A stretch of 64,000 bases of DNA from Candidatus Hydrogenedentota bacterium. GTDB taxonomy: Bacteria; Hydrogenedentota; Hydrogenedentia; Hydrogenedentales; JAJRTN01. The stretch is from contig JAJRTN010000131.1 of the NCBI GenBank assembly GCA_024278275.1, positions 1 through 64,000 on the forward strand, in the 5' to 3' direction. The position numbers and the translations under genes were made by a program. Positions 46,925 through 57,447 of the stretch are shown piece after piece. The number at the start of each line of letters is the position of its first letter. Position 1 is the stretch's first letter. A model generated the notes under the pieces. It worked only from the letters and a program-made list of their open reading frames with translations. It made no database searches and was not told the origin of the DNA.

Positions 46925-48262
46925 CTAAACATAAGAGGCACCGTTACTTACACGAACCACACTCCATGGGGGCCGTTCGGCGAGGAACGGTATGCGCCGG
47001 TAAAAGCTGCCCGCGAGGGCTTTCAAAAACGACTCGGTCCGGTCGCACGGTACCAAGCTCACCACGGCCCCCCCGAATCCGGCGCCGGTGAGCCGTGCTC
47101 CCAACGCCCCCGCGTCGCGGCAGGCCGCGGCCAGTGCGTCCAGGGCGGGACAACTGATCTCGTAGTCCTCGGCGCAACTGATATGGGATGCGTTGAACAG
47201 TTCCCCCAACATTTCCGCCTCCCCCGCCAGCAAGGCGTCCCGCGCGGTTTCCACTCTTCGAAACTCGCTGATGATATGACGCAAACGCGCTCGAAGCCGA
47301 AAGCCTCCTTGGGGCTCGGGCACCGCACCCAGCCAGGTTTCGCGCACCGTTTCGGCGGTCAGCCCGAGTCTTCTGCCCACGTCGGCCACGGTGGTCCGCG
47401 CGTCGGGTATGGCGCTCATGCAAAGGTCATGGGCCTCCTGGTGAGTCAGACAGAGATGGCCGTACCAGAGATCGCCCAACCGCTTCAGTTGGATGTCGCC
47501 GCCGAAGTCTTCCCGGAGCTGGTGTTCAACCAGGGCCGTCGCCAACCGGCATGAAGCGGGACCGGCGTTGTACTTCAAAAGGGCGTCACCGGTTTTATTG
47601 GCGCTCACCAGGGAATCGCACACCACGACGGCAACGTCGTTAATCATGGGCACACGCTCTATCCGCAGGGGAAAGAAATCCACCTTGACCGCGTGCCCGC
47701 GTTTGCCACAAAGGATGGCCGCCTGGTCCATTCCTCCACCCTGCGTGCCCACGTAATGCTCCGCACGGGCCAGGCATTCCGCCAGGGCGATTCTATCCAG
47801 CGAAATGGCGTGGGCCGCCTCAAAAACGCCCAAGTAGGCCATGGCGGATGCCACCACCAGTGCGGATGAGGAACTCAGGCCGGCATGGGCGGGCAGATTG
47901 GAATCCACGAGCAGCTTCATGCCGGGAAATGCTTTCGCGTCCAACGCGCGGTTGATGCCCTGCACGGCCGCCTTGACGTAGTTCTCCCAAGCCCCGCCGT
48001 CCGACGGCGGAATCTCGGCGGTGTTCGCGAAAACGGCCGTCGCGTAAGCCGGATTCATGTTCCGAAGCTCAATTCGCCCGTCATCCGCGGGCGCGAAGGC
48101 AACCCGGACTTCCTCGCCCATGGCGACCGGGAGCACGGGAAGGCCGTTGTAGTCCAAATGCTCCCCGATGAGATTGACTCTTCCCGGAGCGCGGCACAAG
48201 CGTGGCGGATCGCACGCAGGAAAAAGGGCTTCAAACTGTCTGACCAAAGCATCGAATCCCAT
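46925..48262 (-). CDS. galK: Galactokinase (GHMP kinase)
   Basis: CRAPGRVNLIGEHLDYNGLPVLPVAM, LPAHAGLSSSSALVVAS, GARLTGAGFGGAVVSL. Confidence 0.93.
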   Translation of the reverse strand: MGFDALVRQFEALFPACDPPRLCRAPGRVNLIGEHLDYNGLPVLPVAMGEEVRVAFAPADDGRIELRNMNPAYATAVFANTAEIPPSDGGAWENYVKAAVQGINRALDAKAFPGMKLLVDSNLPAHAGLSSSSALVVASAMAYLGVFEAAHAISLDRIALAECLARAEHYVGTQGGGMDQAAILCGKRGHAVKVDFFPLRIERVPMINDVAVVVCDSLVSANKTGDALLKYNAGPASCRLATALVEHQLREDFGGDIQLKRLGDLWYGHLCLTHQEAHDLCMSAIPDARTTVADVGRRLGLTAETVRETWLGAVPEPQGGFRLRARLRHIISEFRRVETARDALLAGEAEMLGELFNASHISCAEDYEISCPALDALAAACRDAGALGARLTGAGFGGAVVSLVPCDRTESFLKALAGSFYRRIPFLAERPPWSVVRVSNGASYV

Positions 48263-48526
48263 GGAAGACCGGATCCCTTTACCCTTGTTTCACCCGCCTG
48301 CCGGGCGCGGGCAGAGCATACGGACACACTTGTCGCCGATGCAAACCATGACCGGTTGGACGGGCGGGAAATGTCGGATGGTTTCACGGGGAAGGGGCGG
48401 GAACGGACTCGCCTCCCCACGATGAGGGAGGGTTCTCGGTTCAGGTTTCTCACCAACCCATCACCGCCCGACCACGTTCGAAATGACAAGGCGGCAGGTG
48501 GCGCCACCCTCGTGTTTTCTCTCCCA

Positions 48527-48537
48527 GTAACCGTTCA
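48527..48537 (+). repeat. Dispersed 11-mer GTAACCGTTCA, copy 3
   Basis: Exact match to 3142-3152 and 11227-11237. Confidence 0.6.
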
Positions 48538-48674
48538 GGGACACCAGGACCCGAAAAGGAACTTCCGGGCCAATGGGGGGTTCAAGTAGGTGAATTGGGC
48601 AGTCGAAGCGTTTCGATGTGTCATGGGAACCCCGGGGTTGAGACCGGGGTAAGCGATTGAAAGGAGTTCGGGTT

Positions 48675-49841
48675 ATGAGACAAAGGATGGTTTTGGGTAT
48701 GTTGGCCTTGGCGTTTTGCTTGACGGCTTGGCCCGCCATGGCGCAGCCGCCAGGTCCGCAGGCCGGGCCGGACAGACCGCCCATGGGGAAGATCTTCCGG
48801 CATGCCGATGACAATGGGGATGGAAGAGTAACGTTTGAGGAATTGACAAGGGCCATGCCGAATTTTCCCGAGCAGGCTTTTGCCCGGCTCGACAAGAATG
48901 GTGACCGGGCGTTGACAAAAGATGAAATGCCCAAGCCGGGTGCCCGGCGTCCCGGTGGTCCTCCCGGTGGTCCGGGTGCCCGGCGTCCCGACGGTCCCGG
49001 TGGTCCCGGTGGTCCCCCCTTTGGTCCGGGTCCCGGCGGCCCCGATCCTCGTCTTGGTCCCGGCCCGGGTCCGGGTGGTCCTCCCATTGGTCCCGGTCCC
49101 CACCCCGGTATGCGGCCCTGTGGCCCTTGGGCGTGTTTTTCCCAGGCCGATGCCAACCATGACGGAAAGGTGACGCTTGAAGAGATTGCGGAGCAATTTG
49201 AGCGAATGGACCGGAATGGCGACAATGTGTTGGACAAGAACGACCGTCCCGGTCGTGGACCGCGTGAAAAGGGACACGGACGCATGGGCAAAGGTCCCCA
49301 GGGCCCTCCCGAGGGCCGAGGTGGCGAGGGCCCGCAAGGTCCCCGGAAACGCGGTGAACTTCTCCGCAAACTTGCTCGCGCCGACAAGGATGGCGATGAC
49401 AGGCTGAGCCGCTCCGAGTTCGAGGCGGGCCTGCCGAAGGTGCCCCCGGAAGCGTTTGGCCGCCTGGACCGGAATGACGACGGTTTTATCAGCCGTGACG
49501 AGATTCCCCGGGGTCCTCAAGGTCCGGAGCGTTTCCAGGACCGTGCCAAGATGGCCCGCAGGCTCATCGCGGGCGCGGATGCCGATGGTAATGGCAAGGT
49601 CACCCTGGATGAAATGCGGGCACGCAGGCCCGGTTTTCCCGAGGAGGCTTTTCAACGGCTTGACGCCAATGGGGACGGCGTGATTTCTTCCGCCGATGCC
49701 GCTAAGCGCGGCCATGGTCCCCGGGATGATGAGCAGCGTCTGCAGCGAATGAGAGAGCGCTTCGAAAAAGCCGACACCGATGGTGACTGCAAGCTCAGTT
49801 TCGATGAACTGGTTCGGAGCTTTGCTCATTCCCGCCGCTAA
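48675..49841 (+). CDS. Secreted multi-EF-hand protein with Gly/Pro/Arg-rich low-complexity linker
   Basis: Signal peptide; EF-hand-like loops DDNGDGRVTFEEL, DKNGDRALTKDEM, DANHDGKVTLEEI, DKDGDDRLSRSEF, DRNDDGFISRDEI, DADGNGKVTLDEM, DANGDGVISSADA, DTDGDCKLSFDEL. Confidence 0.92.
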   Translation: MRQRMVLGMLALAFCLTAWPAMAQPPGPQAGPDRPPMGKIFRHADDNGDGRVTFEELTRAMPNFPEQAFARLDKNGDRALTKDEMPKPGARRPGGPPGGPGARRPDGPGGPGGPPFGPGPGGPDPRLGPGPGPGGPPIGPGPHPGMRPCGPWACFSQADANHDGKVTLEEIAEQFERMDRNGDNVLDKNDRPGRGPREKGHGRMGKGPQGPPEGRGGEGPQGPRKRGELLRKLARADKDGDDRLSRSEFEAGLPKVPPEAFGRLDRNDDGFISRDEIPRGPQGPERFQDRAKMARRLIAGADADGNGKVTLDEMRARRPGFPEEAFQRLDANGDGVISSADAAKRGHGPRDDEQRLQRMRERFEKADTDGDCKLSFDELVRSFAHSRR

Positions 49842-49870
49842 CCCCATTCCCGGCGAGTCATTGAAGGAAT

Positions 49871-49900
49871 GCGCGGCAGGCCACTTGGCCTGCCGCGCGC
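49871..49900 (+). terminator. Strong hairpin, probable terminator
   Basis: GCGCGGCAGGCC-ACTT-GGCCTGCCGCGC perfect stem between convergent genes. Confidence 0.75.
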
Positions 49901-49995
49901 CTTGCTGTTTCATGCGCGAAACAACCCCTGCCCCGCGCACATACCACGCCGGGACGGCATGGTGTTCAAAGCTTACGCATGTTCATCGAACGCCG

Positions 49996-51147
49996 TCAGG
50001 CCTCTTCGACGGTTTCCACGTCGGCATTGACTTCCGCCGCGTCTTCGCTCGCCCGTCGAAGTGACAGGAGCCCCAGGTTTTCGACCTTCAGACAGATGAG
50101 TCCCACCACCACGACGGGCACCAGGTTCAGCAGGTGCATCACCAGGGCCACGGCACCGGCTACAGCGTATCCTGTTTTGGCATTCACGGCGCCGACGGCG
50201 CCCAATGCAACGAGGACGGCCGTATGATAGAGGCCGATAAAGCCTGGCGGTCCAGGAACACTCACGGCCGCGGCAATCGCGGCCTGCATGATGCAGGAGG
50301 TATACCAGGGTCTTTCCACGCCGAAGGCGTTCAGGGTGCAGTCCAGGAAAAGGACGGCGAAGAACCAGGTCAGCAGTGAAAAAGCAATGGATTTGGCCAT
50401 ATCCGGCGCGGAACGGAAAACATGCAGCCCGTCCGCGAAACTATCAAGCATGACATGGACGCGTTTTTCAATGGCCAAAAGGATTGTTTCGGCCCGTCGG
50501 GTCAACCCTTTTGAAAAGGGATGGACCATGCCCGTGAGAACGCGTGTGCCCAGGTGGGTTGCCTGGTCCGCCACCTTCAGCGCAAGTTCGCGATTCAGGT
50601 AGAGCAGCACCAGGGAGCCCACGACCAGGGCCAAGGCGATCCCCGCGGCGATGGCTCCGGTTTGGATGAAGTTCGCGGGAATGGGATTCGCCAGGATTTG
50701 TTTCGGCAGGATGATGTCCCCCCCCGGATGAAGGGTCAGGAGTGACACGATCATGACTGCAATCAGGCCGGCGATATCCGTGACGCGATCCAGGGCGACA
50801 AAGGCGAAGCACTGCGAAAAGGGGAGCTTGGCCAGACGGGCCAGTACATAGGCGCGGATGAACTCCCCCGCGCGCAGGGGGAGGGTGAAGGTGGCGAGGA
50901 AGCCAATCTGGGTGGCGCTGAAAAGGGTGCGGAAAGGTACCGGTTTCGCGGTGCGAACAATGTAGCTCCAGCGTTGCACGCGGGCCACGAAGGTCAGAAA
51001 CATGAATCCCGTGGCGGCCAGCAACCACAGGGGATGGGCATTCCGCAGCGCATGAACGACGCCCGGCCAGTCCATGTCGCGGAAGAGCCACCAGATCAGG
51101 AACAAACCCAACGCCAACCCCAGCGCCGCTTGCGGATACTTCTTCAT
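49996..51147 (-). CDS. Lysylphosphatidylglycerol synthase transmembrane-family (UPF0104) protein
   Basis: Multi-TM; WSYIVRTAKPVPFRTLFSATQIGFLATFTLPLRAGEFIRAYVLAR; VPGPPGFIGLYHTAV. Confidence 0.9.
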   Translation of the reverse strand: MKKYPQAALGLALGLFLIWWLFRDMDWPGVVHALRNAHPLWLLAATGFMFLTFVARVQRWSYIVRTAKPVPFRTLFSATQIGFLATFTLPLRAGEFIRAYVLARLAKLPFSQCFAFVALDRVTDIAGLIAVMIVSLLTLHPGGDIILPKQILANPIPANFIQTGAIAAGIALALVVGSLVLLYLNRELALKVADQATHLGTRVLTGMVHPFSKGLTRRAETILLAIEKRVHVMLDSFADGLHVFRSAPDMAKSIAFSLLTWFFAVLFLDCTLNAFGVERPWYTSCIMQAAIAAAVSVPGPPGFIGLYHTAVLVALGAVGAVNAKTGYAVAGAVALVMHLLNLVPVVVVGLICLKVENLGLLSLRRASEDAAEVNADVETVEEA

Positions 51148-51347
51148 TTGCCATCCTTCTCATTATGAGGTCTGTCGATTTCCTCGTGGGCGTCATAGAT
51201 GATATCCAGTGGTGGAAAGGCGAAACCCGGGTTTTCACCATTCTCGCCCGCGTGACGCAGGCGCATGCCGTGGAAACGGCACTGTTCGACCCGTGGCAGG
51301 AGATACGCCTTGCGAAGCAACCGGATAGCACGCTGTCTCAGCATCAT
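51144..51347 (-). CDS. 67-aa hypothetical protein inside a translationally coupled triad
   Basis: ATGA overlap with both the upstream (stop 51344) and downstream (start 51147) genes. Confidence 0.55.
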   Translation of the reverse strand: MMLRQRAIRLLRKAYLLPRVEQCRFHGMRLRHAGENGENPGFAFPPLDIIYDAHEEIDRPHNEKDGK

Positions 51348-52129
51348 TCTGTCCCGTGTATTTCCGGGGTGGGCCGGGTTTCAAGTATTCGTGCCCGCAG
51401 CAATTTGGCTTCTTCCAGGTGGCCGGGATTGTCGGTTGCTTCGATGAAGGCATTCACCCGTGCCAGGGCCGCTTTCGGGTCGCCTTGCTCCAGGAGGGTT
51501 TTCGCCACCAATAACGCGGCCACGCTGGTCGTGTCCAGTTTCAGGACGGCCTGCCCGTGACGCAACACGTCCTCGGGTTGTCCCAAGGCCGCGGCAATGT
51601 GCATAAGGGCGTTATGCGCCCACAGAAGCTGGTCCCGGTTTTGCTCGCTTTCCGCCAACCGCAGCCACAGGGCGCCCAGTTTTTCGGCCTCCCGGAGCCG
51701 TCCACTGTGCCAGAGGGAAAGCACGTAGGCCGTGTAGTGTCCCGATTCGGTGAGCGCTTCGGGCGGCATGGCTTCGTAGACCTCCACGGCCTCGGCGTAG
51801 CGCTGCCGCCGGCTGAGCAATTCGCCAATACTCCGCGCGCACATGTAGCGCTGGGTGTCATCGGCAAAACGTCCTTCCAGGGCCTGGCGAAAACGCTGTT
51901 CGGCACCGTCGTCGTTTCCGATGGCCGCCAGTTGCTGTCCCGCCTCGAAAGCGGCCTCGGCACAGGCCTGATCCAGGCCTTGGGTAATCCGCTCCCCCCA
52001 CATGCCGTAGACGAGGATGGACCCCACCATAGCGACGAAGGCCAACCCGGCCATGACAAGACCGGCCTCGAAGGCGCCCTGGGGGGGGGCGGTTTCAGAC
52101 CCGGGCACGGCGGCCCCTTGGGACTCCAT
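51344..52129 (-). CDS. TPR-type membrane protein
   Basis: TM helix AGLVMAGLAFVAMVGSILVYGMW then TPR helices; alternative start at 52177 (MLLIQS). Confidence 0.8.
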   Translation of the reverse strand: MESQGAAVPGSETAPPQGAFEAGLVMAGLAFVAMVGSILVYGMWGERITQGLDQACAEAAFEAGQQLAAIGNDDGAEQRFRQALEGRFADDTQRYMCARSIGELLSRRQRYAEAVEVYEAMPPEALTESGHYTAYVLSLWHSGRLREAEKLGALWLRLAESEQNRDQLLWAHNALMHIAAALGQPEDVLRHGQAVLKLDTTSVAALLVAKTLLEQGDPKAALARVNAFIEATDNPGHLEEAKLLRARILETRPTPEIHGTE

Positions 52130-52372
52130 GGTCACAACGCTTTCTCTCCGGGGTTGAGGGGATTGGATAAGAAGCATATTAGCAGAATCGGGAGGCGGGA
52201 CGCATTGCGGCCTCCGCCGTGACGATGGTAGCATAGCGTCCTTGCGGGAGTATGGACGGACACGGACGATCACGGACCGGAAGCGAAGGGGCGCGCCGCC
52301 CGGCTTTTTCCCTGCCGCCGTGCCGGGTGTGGCGACCACTGAATAATACATGGTTTGATGGAGACGGGTTAA

Positions 52373-55291
52373 TTGAGAACAGAAGACAGCCGGGCCAAGG
52401 GGTTCTTCCGTTTCGCCATCGCGGCCTATGCCTTTACCCTCGTTCCGGCGATGTACTTCCTCACGCAGGATCCGACGGGTGACATCAAAGCCCTGCTCAC
52501 CCGGTGGGCGGGTTTCCTGATCTGCGGGGGGTGGTTGATCGTATCTTCCCAGGCACGCATCCCCCTGCGACGGCCGCGTGTGTTTCCCGAGATGCTGGCC
52601 GGGTTGCTCCTTTTTTACGTGATTGCCACGCTGCGTTCGGAATACCGCATGTTCAGCGTGATCGAAGTGGCGCGTTGGGGCTCCCTGGCGGCCCTCTACT
52701 TCACGGCCAGCCAGGTTTACCATACGCCCGCCCAGGTGCGGCGACTGTTCTGGACGATTTGCGCCGCCATGGCCCTCTCCTCCACCTATGGATTCATGCA
52801 GGCCGCCGGCATGGACCCCTTCCCCTGGGTGGGACGGGACACCGATGTCTATACCGGTCTTCCCGCCACCTTTGGAAACCCCAACTTCGCGGCGGACACC
52901 CTCATCCTCACCATCACCATGGCCCTCTACCTGGCCTGGCAGGGCTTCGCGGACCGCAAGCGCTCGAAAGAGGGCGGCTCGCGGAAGCGGTCCTCCTATG
53001 CCTGGCTTTTTGGCCTTTGGCTGACGATTTATTACGCCTTTCATCTACATGCCACACACCAGCGCGCGGGTTTGGTGGCCTTGGCCGCGGCCACGGTGCT
53101 GCTGATCCTGGCCGCGACGGTAGGCCGCCGTTTCCGCCGGCCCGTTGCCGGCATGGTGACAACCCTGCTGCTATTAGGACTGGTGGCCGTGGGCGGCCTC
53201 GCCGGGGTCATGGAATGGAGCCACGCCCGCACGGGCCGCTATTTCCCCCTTGACACGTCGCTGCTGCTTCGCTACCAGTCCTACGTAAGCGCCTCCGACA
53301 TGGTGCTGGACGCGCCGCTGCTGGGGCATGGTCCCGGGGTCTACAAGTTTACCTATCCAGCCTATTGGACCCGCTTCGAGCAGGAGTGGTTCGCCCAGGA
53401 ATTCCGCAAGAACGACCATGTTCACAACGATATTCTGGAGACGGCCATCGACGCGGGCCTCCCCGCCGCGGGCTTTTACCTGGCCATCCTGGTGCTGGGC
53501 ATGTGTTACGGGCTGATCATGGCGTTTCAGGGAAACCCGGAACGGCGGCGGCTGGGGTATGCCCTGGCCGCGCTGTTCTGCGCCTTCCTGGTAGACGGCC
53601 TGTTCGGGTTCAACGTGCGGGTTCCCGTCTCCGCCAGTATCCTGTTTCTTCTCATGGGTGTGCTGGACGGGCTGTGGAGTCCTCCCGGTGAACAAGCCAC
53701 CCAAACGAGCACGGGAGCCGGAAGAACGCTCCGGTGGGCGGCCATGGCACTGTTGCTGGCGGGGGCACTCCTCGAATCCAGCGCCTATGCGGGCAAAGTG
53801 GCCCTGTGCGAGGGAATCAGGATGGAGGGCCGGCCCCAAAGGGCCGACCGTATCCTGGCACGGGCCCAGGCCCTGGCGCCATGGAACCCGGTCATCGCCC
53901 GGGAGCGAGGCCGTATCGCCCTGTTGAACGGGGATGCCGACCAGGCCCGGGCGAGGTATGAACAGGCCCTGGCGCTCGATCCTCACCATCTCCCCACCCA
54001 CCTGCCCCTGGCGCACCTGGAACTGCAACGCGCCATTCGTGCTTTCGAAGAGCATCCGTCGGACATTGAGGCGCCGCTCCGGTACTTGGAGGAAGCGTCG
54101 AGCCATGCGCGCCGGGTGTTGGACATCTGCCCCATGCACCCCATGGCCCGGGACTTTCTCGGTCGTATCACGGCCACGCGGGCCACCGTGCTGGATTCGG
54201 TGGACACGCCGGAAGGCCGCCGTGAGGCGCGGCTCCAATGGAAGCTGGCGGAACGGCAACTCACGCGGGCCATTCAACTGGGCGCGGAAAACCAGGCGGA
54301 ACTCCATGAACTGGTGGCGCGTGTTCGCATGGCCCTGGGGGACACGGATGGCGTGGAAGAAGCCTTTGTACGGGCGGCCCAGACCGACCTGAGTCGCACG
54401 GAAACGTGGCCGCCATTTTTGGCCTTTGCCGCGGAATCCAGGCGTTTCGACCGCTTGCGCAAGGCCCTTGAGGACCAGGTATCCCGCCTCGAAGAGGAAA
54501 AGGACGTGCCGGTTTCCGTGCTGGTGGACACGCGCCTCTACCTGGCCAGTGTTCTGGAATCGGGCTACCGGGACCTGGACGGGGCAAGCCGCATCTACCG
54601 CGCAGCCGCGGCCTTACAACCGGAACGGGCGGAGGTGTGGGCCAACTATGCCCGTTTCGCTCAACGTCACCAGATGACGGGGGCATTGGCTGCGTCCATC
54701 ATGGAAAGCTGCGACACCCTGAAAGACCGGGGCAAGACACCGTTACCCCAGGTGGCGGCGGTGGATGCCGTACTGCGCCGTGGTTGGGACGCCTTGCCCA
54801 AGGCCTCTTTCGTGTTGCTGGGCGCTTTGCGCACCTACCGTGCGACGGCAGGCACGACCGCCTCGGAAGCGTTCGGGTGGGCCCTGGGAATGCTGGACGG
54901 GGCGGCAAGCAAGGCGCCGGACAGCAAATCCGTATGCGCTTCTTTTCTCGACCTTGCCATGGCCCACGCACACCTGAATCACCTCGATGATGCCGACCGC
55001 CTTTTCCGGAAAGCCGATAGCTGCCTGAAGGATGACAGCCGGGGGCCGCTGGCGGTTCAGTGGGCCGATGTACTGGTGAAAATGGGACGGCAGGCCGAAG
55101 CCGCCGCGCTGTTGCAGCGCACACGGAAGGAATTGCCGAAAAACCTGGAGGTCAGGTGGGCGCTGGCGCGTTGCCTGGCGCGGGACGGCCGCCTGGACGA
55201 GGCCCGCCGTGAGTACGAATTGCTGCTGGAGGAAAGAGAACTCGACCCCCGCGGCCGTGAAATGATCGAGAAAGAACGGGCCCAATTGTGA
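52373..55291 (+). CDS. O-antigen ligase (Wzy_C-like) with C-terminal TPR domain
   Basis: Multi-TM; LLGHGPGVYKFTYPAYW...KNDHVHNDILETAIDAGLPAAGFYLAIL; TPRs to the C-terminus; TTG start. Confidence 0.9.
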   Translation: MRTEDSRAKGFFRFAIAAYAFTLVPAMYFLTQDPTGDIKALLTRWAGFLICGGWLIVSSQARIPLRRPRVFPEMLAGLLLFYVIATLRSEYRMFSVIEVARWGSLAALYFTASQVYHTPAQVRRLFWTICAAMALSSTYGFMQAAGMDPFPWVGRDTDVYTGLPATFGNPNFAADTLILTITMALYLAWQGFADRKRSKEGGSRKRSSYAWLFGLWLTIYYAFHLHATHQRAGLVALAAATVLLILAATVGRRFRRPVAGMVTTLLLLGLVAVGGLAGVMEWSHARTGRYFPLDTSLLLRYQSYVSASDMVLDAPLLGHGPGVYKFTYPAYWTRFEQEWFAQEFRKNDHVHNDILETAIDAGLPAAGFYLAILVLGMCYGLIMAFQGNPERRRLGYALAALFCAFLVDGLFGFNVRVPVSASILFLLMGVLDGLWSPPGEQATQTSTGAGRTLRWAAMALLLAGALLESSAYAGKVALCEGIRMEGRPQRADRILARAQALAPWNPVIARERGRIALLNGDADQARARYEQALALDPHHLPTHLPLAHLELQRAIRAFEEHPSDIEAPLRYLEEASSHARRVLDICPMHPMARDFLGRITATRATVLDSVDTPEGRREARLQWKLAERQLTRAIQLGAENQAELHELVARVRMALGDTDGVEEAFVRAAQTDLSRTETWPPFLAFAAESRRFDRLRKALEDQVSRLEEEKDVPVSVLVDTRLYLASVLESGYRDLDGASRIYRAAAALQPERAEVWANYARFAQRHQMTGALAASIMESCDTLKDRGKTPLPQVAAVDAVLRRGWDALPKASFVLLGALRTYRATAGTTASEAFGWALGMLDGAASKAPDSKSVCASFLDLAMAHAHLNHLDDADRLFRKADSCLKDDSRGPLAVQWADVLVKMGRQAEAAALLQRTRKELPKNLEVRWALARCLARDGRLDEARREYELLLEERELDPRGREMIEKERAQL

Positions 55292-57447
55292 CCACGTTTC
55301 TTTCCGCCGAAAACAAAAGCACCATGATCACACTGAACGAACAACAGCGGGCCGCCGTCACCGCGCCGGACGGTCCCACACTGGTTCTCGCGGGGGCCGG
55401 GAGCGGCAAGACGCGGGTCATCATCGAACGGCTGGCCTGGCTGATCGAGGAGCGGGGTATCGATCAGCGCCACCTCCTGGCCATGACCTTCACCAACCGG
55501 GCGGCGGGCGAAATGCGCACCCGGCTGGCGAAGCGTCTCGGCGTGGATCGGGTCGGGGCCTGGGTGGGCACCTTCCACTCCTTCGGCCTGTACGTCCTGC
55601 GCCGCGACATGGAACGCCTGGGCCGTCCCCGGCAATTCACCGTGTTCGACGCGACGGACCAGGTAAACCTCATGAAGCGACTGGTGCGGGAATTGCCCGG
55701 CGGGCATGACGCCGGCACGCCGCGAGAGACACTGAATTGGATCAGCCAACTGAAGCAACAGGTGAAGGCGCCCGGCCCGGAGGACAAGGAGCGGGAACCC
55801 ACCCTGACCAGGCTGTGGCATCAATACCACGAGACCTTGTTCCGTATCTCGGCGGTGGATTTCGACGATCTCCTCGTGCTTACCGCCCGGCTCCTGCAGG
55901 AACACCCGGACGTGCGCGAGCGCTACCAGCGGCGCTATCGCCACGTGATGATCGACGAGTACCAGGACACCAACCGGGCGCAGTACGTGGTGGCGCGTCT
56001 GCTCAGCGAAGGCCATGGCAATATCTTCGCCGTGGGTGACGAGGACCAGGGCATCTATTCCTGGCGCGGGGCCGACATCAACAATATCCTGGATTTTTCC
56101 CGCGATTTTCCCGAGGCCACGGTCATCCGGCTGGAACAGAATTACCGCAGCACGAAGCCCATCCTCGACGCGGCCAACCGGGTCGTCCGCAACAACGTCA
56201 ACCGCCTGGGGAAAAACCTGTGGACGGCCCAGGAAAAGGGCGATCGTGTGCGTTTCTTCCTGGGGGAAGACGGCGACGACGAGGCGGGCTTCATCGCGAA
56301 CGACATGGCCAAGCGTGGCTTACCGCCCCAGGAAACGGCCGTACTGTACCGGACCAACATCCAGGCACGCACTATCGAGCGGGCGCTTCGCATGAAGGGG
56401 CAGGCCTACATCGTTATCGGCGGGATCAAGTATTACAGCCGCAAAGAAGTGAAGGACATCCTCGCCTACCTCCGCCTCCTGGTGAACCCCCGGGATGACG
56501 AATCCCTGCGCCGTATCATCAACGTGCCCGCCCGCGGAATCGGCGGGGTCTCCCTCCAGCGCATTGAAGACTACGCGAAACTGCGCCATGTCTGCCTGAT
56601 GGACGTGTTGCGGGAAATTGACGGGGATGAAACCCTGGGCGCGCGGGCCCGTGCGTCGGCCTCGAAGCTGGTACGCATCATCGACGACCTGGCCCTGCGG
56701 GCACGCACGGAGCCGGTGGAGGTGGTGGTGGAGGCCTTGCTGGACAAGCTCGACTACCGCTCCCACGTAAAGCGAGACGACGAAAAGGACGCCAAGACGC
56801 GCATCGAGGTGGTCGATGATTTCGTGGCCGGTTGCGCCGATTTCGACCGGCAGGCCGGGGGCAACCTGGCGGCCTTTCTCCAGGATCTTTCCCTCATGAC
56901 CGACGTGGACGACTGGGACCCCGGGGAGGCGGTGGTGACCCTGATGACCTGTCACAGCGCCAAGGGCCTTGAGTTCGATCATGTTTACCTGGCCGGGCTG
57001 GAGGAAGGCCTATTGCCCTTCGGCGTCGACTTCGATTCCCATACCGAAATTGAAGAGGAACGGCGTCTGTGTTACGTCGCCATGACCCGCGCCCGAAAAA
57101 CGCTCACCCTTACCGCGGCCGCGTCACGCACGATCTACGGACGAACCCACGACGAACGCCGCCTATCCCGTTTCCTGGATGAGATTGGTTCGGACCAGCT
57201 GGAAGAGGTCCGAACAGGACCGTCGCCGGCCAAGCCCAAACGGCCTCAAGCCGCCCCGGCCGTGGATACGGAGCGGATTAAGACGGGCACGCGCGTGCGG
57301 CACGCCAAGTTCGGTCCGGGCTACGTCATGTATACTACGGGCTCGGGAAAGACCATGAAGGCCCGAATCCGTTTCAAGACGGGGCGCACGGCCATGCTCA
57401 TGCTGAGCCAGGCGCCCCTGGAAATCCTGGAGGGGAAACAACCGTGA
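55288..57447 (+). CDS. UvrD/PcrA-family ATP-dependent DNA helicase
   Basis: LNEQQRAAVTAPDGPTLVLAGAGSGKTRVI, AMTFTNRAAGEM, DEYQDTNRAQY, VGDEDQGIYSWRGADI, LEQNYRS; PcrA-like C-terminal VRHAKFGPGYV. Confidence 0.96.
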   Translation: MTTFLSAENKSTMITLNEQQRAAVTAPDGPTLVLAGAGSGKTRVIIERLAWLIEERGIDQRHLLAMTFTNRAAGEMRTRLAKRLGVDRVGAWVGTFHSFGLYVLRRDMERLGRPRQFTVFDATDQVNLMKRLVRELPGGHDAGTPRETLNWISQLKQQVKAPGPEDKEREPTLTRLWHQYHETLFRISAVDFDDLLVLTARLLQEHPDVRERYQRRYRHVMIDEYQDTNRAQYVVARLLSEGHGNIFAVGDEDQGIYSWRGADINNILDFSRDFPEATVIRLEQNYRSTKPILDAANRVVRNNVNRLGKNLWTAQEKGDRVRFFLGEDGDDEAGFIANDMAKRGLPPQETAVLYRTNIQARTIERALRMKGQAYIVIGGIKYYSRKEVKDILAYLRLLVNPRDDESLRRIINVPARGIGGVSLQRIEDYAKLRHVCLMDVLREIDGDETLGARARASASKLVRIIDDLALRARTEPVEVVVEALLDKLDYRSHVKRDDEKDAKTRIEVVDDFVAGCADFDRQAGGNLAAFLQDLSLMTDVDDWDPGEAVVTLMTCHSAKGLEFDHVYLAGLEEGLLPFGVDFDSHTEIEEERRLCYVAMTRARKTLTLTAAASRTIYGRTHDERRLSRFLDEIGSDQLEEVRTGPSPAKPKRPQAAPAVDTERIKTGTRVRHAKFGPGYVMYTTGSGKTMKARIRFKTGRTAMLMLSQAPLEILEGKQP

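Noticed and set aside
48621-49940. 439-aa minus-strand Gly/Thr-rich ORF opposite the EF-hand gene
   Set aside because: Mirror of the repetitive EF-hand/GPR-rich sequence; no start or RBS support.
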